NCBI GenBank assembly: GCA_020726505.1
Contig: JAHLEZ010000011.1
Coordinates: forward strand, 682,001 to 746,000
Direction of reading: 5' to 3'
Length of the DNA stretch: 64,000 nucleotides
Source of the DNA: Leptodontidium sp. MPI-SDFR-AT-0119
Lineage: Eukaryota > Ascomycota > Leotiomycetes > Helotiales > Leptodontidiaceae
Part shown: piece after piece, positions 58,430 through 64,000 of the stretch
How positions within the stretch are numbered: the first letter of the stretch is position 1
How the letters are laid out: each line of letters begins with the position of its first letter
Notes under the pieces: model-generated
What the model saw: only the letters and a program-made list of their open reading frames with translations
Told to the model about the DNA's origin: nothing
Database searches by the model: none
Translations under genes and position numbers: made by a program

Positions 58430-59885
58430 CTACATCGCCGCAGCGTGGGTACCCATCCATTGAGCGAACGCAGTCTTGAAGGATAGTTAGTAAGGACGAA
58501 ACTGTATATATGTTCATTGGCAGGAGAAGAATGCTTACCGGGTTTCTCGTCTGCATGAACACTGTTCCGGGACCAGTGAACTTGCACACCAATCCTTCAC
58601 CCGATGACAAGCCAGAGATGATACCACCTGAGGCAACACGCTCGAGAATGTACTTTGTGTTCCATGCCACCAAGTGGCCATTGTCAACAATATAGCGCTC
58701 GCCATCGCCAAGCTACAGTGGTCTCGTTAGCAACTCGTCTTCTCGGTATGTTGGCTCAAGAATGAGCATAATTCAACACTCACATCTTTCCGAATAATAG
58801 CACCCAGACTCGTGATCCAGAGCAGACCATTTCCACTTATCTTATACACGAACATGCCCTCACCAGAGAACATCGCCTTTCCAATACCTTGTCGCTTGTA
58901 CTCCTTCACTACACCCTGTGTACAGGCCAAGAAGGCGTCGCGGCCCACAGACCACTGCTCGTTACTTCCCAAGCGAATATTCGTGATGTCGCCTAGCGAA
59001 GGAGGAGCGAGGAGCAGTTCTCCTGGACCGGTGAATGTCGAGTGTGTCATCTCACCTGCTATGAGCAGTTTCTTTATGGAGAACTTGACTTGTCCTTTGA
59101 GGGTTATGGTTGGGGTCATGGCAATCATTGCACCTACGTACTGTCAGCCCTTCAGTCCTCTAAGTAAAGAGAGCGGAAGTCTTTCTTACCAGGTCGCACT
59201 GTCAATGGACATCCCATAGCCAGTTGGCAGGTAAGAATGGTATTCGTATCTCTGTGACTAATCCTGTAACTTCCTCCGTTGAATGTTCCAACATCATCTT
59301 GAGTAGTACTAGCTCCAACAAAGTGTTCAGCAGCTGGAGCTCCATGGTCCAAGTTCGAAGTAGCGCTGGTATCTAAAGCTGGCTTCTCTGGAGGGTACTC
59401 CAGCGACTGGTGTGCCGAATGATGAGCGTAGGATTGCTGGGGAGGCTGCTCATAAGCAGGAGAGGCTTGCGCCGGATCTACAGGCTGCTGGTAGGATGTG
59501 CGATGGGAGAAATTAGGTGGGCTCTGGTAGTGTTGCTGCACTTGAGCTGGGACCTGCTGTGGAGGAGGGGATTGATAATGCTGTTGGACTTGGGGAGGAG
59601 TAGGTTGTGGAGGAGGTGGAGGGTAAGATCCTCCTTGAGGAGGAGTCCCTTGCTGTGGTGGTGGCGGGTAGTATGTAGCGTGGCTCGTCTGGGTTGGAGG
59701 CGGCGAGGAGGGAGGAGGAGCATACTGCTGCTGAGCTGTAGAAAACGATGAGTTTAACACCTCTCTAAGAGAGCAATTGAGATCTTACCTCCGTTTCCAC
59801 CTGGAGGAGCTTGGCAGCTGTTAGCAAGAATGCTGCGAACGAATCTGGCAAGGCTGAAACACTCACGAGGATAGTATCCGGACAT
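58430..59885 (-). CDS. AIM24-family protein
   Basis: Six exons on the minus strand: 59867-59885, 59789-59809, 59190-59735, 58784-59133, 58539-58712, 58430-58474. They encode 384 residues; the first two exons are only 19 and 21 nt and introns are 53-71 nt. The first two exons join to MSGYYPPPPGGNGAQQQY. The N-terminal 140 residues are Pro/Gln/Tyr-rich, with a duplicated [10 protein letters not shown]. From about residue 180 the AIM24 (DUF124, TRAP-like beta-helix) domain appears: [29 protein letters not shown], and [19 protein letters not shown]. In yeast Aim24 is a mitochondrial inner-membrane protein affecting MICOS; this proline-rich version has no presequence and is probably in another compartment. 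Family membership is secure, location is not. Confidence 0.85.
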
Positions 59886-61040
59886 TGTGCTAGGATTTCA
59901 AGCTCTTCAATGGTTCTGTATGATGGGCTCCGAGTAGATGAAGCTATTCAAAGCTTTGTTGGACGGAAAAATAGCTGTTTGTTGGGTTTCTCTTGGATTC
60001 TCGTCAGCTGCCTCCCTCAGCCTCGCTCACCCCGCACTCTCCGGTTGCGCAAATGTAGCTGGGAACTGTACTCACCAAGATTCCTCGATTCCGATACTGG
60101 TAGAAGACTTCTTCCGATCACCACTACCAAAGCTGCGAATACTGTATGGACAATCAAAACTTCAAAAGTAGGAAGGCAACGTCGAGGATCGAAGAAGCAA
60201 ATGAAATGAAAGAATAGAGCTCATCTAAATCTCACAGGCTGCGGAGGATAAGCTGCAAACAACCTACACTCAGACAGTAGTAGCGCGGCAAGTCCAGTCG
60301 ACCTGCCATGGTGGGGGCTGGGCTGTGTCTATTTCGAGTTTGCCAACTTCCGGATATGATACGATATGGGCGGTTATTGGCCAGCACTTGCCAATGCCAA
60401 TGTCCTGTCCAATGGAACCGCCTTGCCTAGGCTGTCCGTACGGAATTGACGGTTTGTAGGTTTTTGCAGCCGGGCGCTTAGAAGTCAGGGGGGCATCATG
60501 AGTTGGGGCGGTATGACTTGGCGCGCTGGAAACACACTTTGGGAATGGTGGACTTGCGAGTGAGCTGGAACTTGAATGGGGTCTTGATAGCAGTACAATG
60601 AAGTACCAACGGTATTTCTACTGAAGAATGCCCTGTTGTATCTGACTGAAAAGGAAAATTTTCGTTGCAGAAGATTGATAGAGAATGAGATTTCAGAACT
60701 CCGGCTGAATTGAACTCTTCCAATATTGATAAAAGATTCTCTTCGTTTCAAGTTATTCTAGGAGCGCCAATATCATCCTCTAGGACCGACCATTGAGAGC
60801 ACCGGCAGGTACGGCTCGAATACATGCAGTGCGACCATGCTTCATTGATATCTGCCCGTCCATTCTTGCATACTCTAACAGCCGGCTCGTCTATGTACTT
60901 TTTTTTTCAAGAGATGCGCTAAATGCAGCCCTCAAGTCCATTTTGTCCAAGCCCAATGCTCAAAGATGTGTTCATGCCCCGCCATGAGATTCGTTGAATC
61001 ATAAAACCATGAACCCAATCCAGCCAACCGCCCAATTCCT
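59886..61040. other. Intergenic region, no gene seen
   Basis: This 1.15-kb region holds the promoter of the AIM24-family gene and the 3' flank of the eIF2-beta gene. No gene or repeat is seen. Confidence 0.55.
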
Positions 61041-62200
61041 TTAACCTTGCTGTCTGCGTCTCTTGCCGACTTGGGCGGAGAAACCGGTCTTGATAGCCGT
61101 AACACTTCGTCGGGAACCGCAGGAATTGCAAGTGATGAAATACAATCTGTTCTCTCCCTTGTTGAGCTCGGTATCTGGGGATCTGCAGGTTTTGCAAGTG
61201 ACATATTCCACTATTGTATAGTCAGTATACGCTCTTTATTAGGAGGGTAATACAACTTACTGATATATCTTCTCAGGACGTTCTCGATCTGCTTCTGCTG
61301 GAAACGACCCTTGATGACCAGACGTCTGCTACCGTCGACGGAACCGCTCGTACCCAATTCAGCAAACAGGTAGGAGGTAACGTGCTCATCAGTTCTCTTC
61401 ATGCGCTTGCAGATCTCAGCAATGTTGGCGAAGATGGTCTTCTTGTTTCCTTCACGCAGGCACTGAGGAGGTGGGATCTTGTAGCTTCTGGAGCCGCTCG
61501 ATGCATGATCTGGGTTCTTTTGGGCAAGGAGGGTAAAGAATCGGGAGAGCAGCTGCTCGTATGGGATCTTGGTCTCCGAGTCGTGTTGCCAGATTCCGGT
61601 TCCCTTCTCCATGTCACCATCGTCGACAACCTTCTTCTCTGTGGCGGCTTCTGGAGCCTCGCCCTCCTCTTCACCTTCAACGGTGAGCGCTGCGATCTTG
61701 GCAGCGAAATCGTCTTCGGTCTCCTTTGGCTTCTTGCTCTTCTTCTTCTTCTTCATCGACGAAAGGTCCAGTCCACCATCCTCAGCAGCAGCCTCGCCAC
61801 CCTCAGCATCCGCGTCCTCGGCCTTGAGCTTCTTGCTCTTCTTCTTCTTCATTCCCTTCAGCATGTTTGCGACATCGTCGTCGTTCGTAGGCTCGTTCGC
61901 GTCGCCATCGGCACCTTGGGGAGGGTCAGTAAATGCCCCAAGAGCCTGTGATAGAGGTGGCGTACTTGGTGAGTGCGACTGCGCCGTGTCCTTTGTATCG
62001 TCGTGTCCGTCCGCCATTGTGACTGCACCGTTCTCGTCTACGATGGTTGTTCCTTCGCTGAATGCTACAGATTTGCGAGGCTTGCGTTCGTGGGTTGGGA
62101 TTTCCTGTGAGGTGGTGTTACAAAATTGTTGTGTGTAATGGATAAACGGGGTGGGGTGTGGGTGGGAAAGGCAACCTGGAAAACTTACAGTATCCGCCAT
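61041..62200 (-). CDS. SUI3: Translation initiation factor eIF2 subunit beta
   Basis: Three exons on the minus strand (62189-62200, 61261-62104, 61041-61210) encode 341 residues. The first coding exon is only 12 nt (MADT); introns are 84 and 50 nt. eIF2-beta is part of the ternary complex that delivers initiator Met-tRNA to the 40S subunit. Two lysine blocks are visible, [10 protein letters not shown] and [11 protein letters not shown]; yeast eIF2-beta has three, which bind eIF5 and eIF2B-epsilon, so one is absent or degenerate here. The conserved core ([11 protein letters not shown] to [19 protein letters not shown]) and the C-terminal C4 zinc ribbon (C291/C294, C313/C316) are complete. Confidence 0.96.
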
Positions 62201-62593
62201 GATTACGGTTTGTGGGGACGTCTTTGATACCAGGTTGACTATGCGTAAATTGGAGTTGGTGTTTCGGAGTGTTGAATTTGTTGTGGCGTTTGCTGAAAGC
62301 AATCTTGAGATCGTATTAAATCAATCCGCTCGCACAAAAGACCTGACGCTCACCTTTGAGTCACGTCACGTTCCTAGTTCACGTGACAAGGCCAACCCCG
62401 GCTTCGGCCAGGAGCTTAGGTAGAGTGGGTCTTCCATGTCCCCAACTCGATATCGACATTCAACAACGAGTCTGCTCTCAGCAACTTCGCCCGCCATCCC
62501 ATTACCTCTACAATCACTCAATGTATCGGCGCTGTAGGCGGTAGCGCTTCCTGTGCTTCTCCAACCACCAAAACCTAAGAAAACGAAGGCAAC
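62201..62593. promoter_or_regulatory. Bidirectional promoter between eIF2-beta and MIM2 genes
   Basis: Only 393 bp separate the start codons of the divergent eIF2-beta (-) and MIM2 (+) genes. It contains a perfect CACGTG E-box at 62380-62385, preceded by a TCACGTCAC element at 62361. Shared regulation is inferred from position only. Confidence 0.5.
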
Positions 62594-62989
62594 ATGTCAA
62601 CTTCCGACTCATACATCATCCAAGACGCCTCTCCGGAATCCTCGAACGACCAAGATGAGATCGACTCACTACCCTCCTCAATAGACACCAGTGATCTAGA
62701 TTCCGAGGAGGGGGATTCCGATGCGCAGAAGGAATGGGAGGCGAGTCTGCAGCAGCTGGAATTGGTCTTGACAATGGTCATTGTGCCCTATGCTGGGAAA
62801 TACTTTGGGAGGAAGTTTGCATATTGGAGTGAGCTTGTCCTGGTTGATGGTATGAGAAAAAGGCTGACGACTTTGAAATTTTTAGGTTGGGCAAAGTACA
62901 TGGAATGGATGTACCCGGTGGAAGTCAGGATCACAAGCTCCAAGACCTTCAAGGCTGCGGGAGCGGTGGAAGCTGCTGCTTCGATTTGA
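62594..62989 (+). CDS. MIM2: Mitochondrial import protein 2 (MIM2)
   Basis: Two exons (62594-62828 and 62886-62989) with a 57-nt intron encode 112 residues. The N-terminal 45 residues are acidic (DASPESSNDQDEID, DSEEGDSD). They precede EWEASLQQLELVLTMVIVPY, a hydrophobic segment ending in AGKYFGRKFAYWSWAKYMEW, the recognisable MIM2 core. Removing the intron joins FAYWS to WAKYMEW. With Mim1, Mim2 forms an outer-membrane complex that inserts helical proteins into the mitochondrial outer membrane. The intron has no in-frame stop, so retention would add 19 residues. Confidence 0.82.
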   Translation: MSTSDSYIIQDASPESSNDQDEIDSLPSSIDTSDLDSEEGDSDAQKEWEASLQQLELVLTMVIVPYAGKYFGRKFAYWSELVLVDGMRKRLTTLKFLGWAKYMEWMYPVEVRITSSKTFKAAGAVEAAASI

Positions 62990-63918
62990 AGGGACTGGAT
63001 ATGGAAATGATGGGAGCGCATAGAGGATAGATACCAGAATACAGGGGAAATGATCAGATATGGCATTGGGATGGCGTTTATGGTGTACGAGCAATATGTG
63101 TATAGAAGATGCTCTCGGGCAAGTACATAAGACAACGATGCAACTCTTCGAGAGACAATGGACTTGACATTATGGTCTGAAAGCTACATCCCCCTGGTGT
63201 AAGGCCAATTGGAGCCGATTTCTCAGGGCCACAGGTTCAATTGAACAAGCCAGAGAAAATCAGATGGAGAACCGGAAGAAATCCATCAACGAGAACATAC
63301 TTTGGGTGAGGATGAAAGGCAAATGTCTGGTCAATTGACTGTTCGGTACTCGGCTAAGTGCACATGCTTCTTCACTTTCTCGGAAGTATGCAGTTGAGTA
63401 CCGGACGACAGTTACAGAAGTGATGCAATGCAGGCACAGAAGATTTAGATACACAGCAGCAAGGAGTGTTACAGGAACGACTGTCAATTTGAGAACCTTT
63501 GGTTCACCCCATCATCATTATTTTTGAAATTCGAAAGTCATACAGTACTTCATCCTCTACATCCCCTATATATACATTTATTAGGTATTGTCGTAAACAA
63601 ATCATGCGAATCGCTGATTGCTTGTCATCCCAAAAGTCATGTTACAGTCAATAACGCCCTGCCGACCACCTGCAGATATGCCAACCATCCCTCCCAACCG
63701 TCCAACAAGAGTCCAACTCATTGTGTGTGTATTTTCCCCAAGACATACCAAATGCAGGATGTGGACCTGCACCTTCCATTAATTGCCGAGATGCCTGCAT
63801 CAGACTCCAAGACCTGATATTGATGAATTTGTCAGTTGATTGTTCAAGGGCAGAGCGAGAGCAAGAAGGGGCAGTCGAATCGCAGATGCACAGGATGGAC
63901 TGCTCACCATTTTGCTTC
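62990..63918. other. Convergent intergenic region, no gene seen
   Basis: This 0.93-kb region lies between the tail-to-tail MIM2 gene and the edge gene. It probably holds two 3' UTRs. No gene is seen. Confidence 0.5.
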
Positions 63919-64000
63919 TTAGACCTGGGACATAGTTGGCCCACCTTTGCGGATACCACCACGGCCTCCTCTGAGGGATGCATTGCCGCCTGTGAATCCG
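63919..64000 (-). CDS. 3' end of a gene cut by the window edge
   Basis: On the minus strand the last 82 bases are open and end at TAA (63919-63921). They read as a Gly/Arg-rich tail containing LRGGRGGIRKGG and ending TMSQV. The RGG-like content suggests an RNA-binding or arginine-methylated protein, but the rest of the gene lies outside the window, so no identity is offered. Confidence 0.45.
   Translation of the reverse strand, partial: GFTGGNASLRGGRGGIRKGGPTMSQV

Noticed and set aside
61214..61951. Long plus-strand open frame opposite eIF2-beta
   Set aside because: It is the complement of a lysine/acidic-rich coding exon and contains no domain.
1..64000. CRISPR arrays, biosynthetic cluster, rRNA, transposase genes
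   Set aside because: No regularly spaced repeats, backbone enzymes, rRNA or transposase-like frames were recognised.

Overview
The window comes from a filamentous ascomycete (Pezizomycotina). Genes are split by short GT-AG introns of about 45-125 nt with CTAAC/CTGAC branch sites, and the gene set is typical: a KRE6/SKN1-type GH16 protein, a GT34 mannosyltransferase, CYC8/SSN6 corepressor, a fungal Mediator subunit 1 and MIM2. Several proteins look most like those of Leotiomycetes, but that placement is inference. I rebuilt exon structures by hand and checked that reading frames stay open across every junction.

Layout, left to right. 0-13 kb: RING-CH membrane protein (+), GT34 mannosyltransferase (+), sphingosine-1-phosphate lyase (+), a membrane-anchored PC-esterase-like protein that seems to lack its catalytic residues (-), a small inverted-repeat element, and mitochondrial pyruvate dehydrogenase kinase (+). 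14-27 kb: F-box protein (+), KRE6/SKN1-like GH16 (-), a protein with a NuiA-like domain and a predicted myristoylated N terminus (-), ribosomal protein L3 (-), and a small secreted cysteine-containing protein (-). 28-41 kb: CYC8/SSN6 (-), with an apparent frameshift in a C9 tract near its 3' end, and a TBL1/SIF2-like LisH-WD40 protein (+). These two genes diverge from about 7.2 kb in which I see no convincing gene. 41-48 kb: a sugar transporter (-) and an intracellular GH51 alpha-L-arabinofuranosidase (+) share a divergent promoter and look like an arabinose-utilisation pair; then SDH5 (-). 48-64 kb: an uncharacterised 850-residue protein (-), a tRNA-His-like gene with an extra intron-like insertion in its D stem (+), MED1 (-), an uncharacterised 707-residue KEN-rich protein (-), an AIM24-family protein (-), eIF2-beta (-) and MIM2 (+) sharing a short bidirectional promoter, and the 3' end of a further gene (-) at the edge.

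Most genes are housekeeping, and the window is not a secondary-metabolite cluster. Functional links visible from position are the transporter/arabinofuranosidase pair and the divergent corepressor pair. The signals most worth a second look are the tRNA-like gene at 52267-52425, the CYC8 frameshift, the putative dead esterase, and the lipid-anchored NuiA-like protein.
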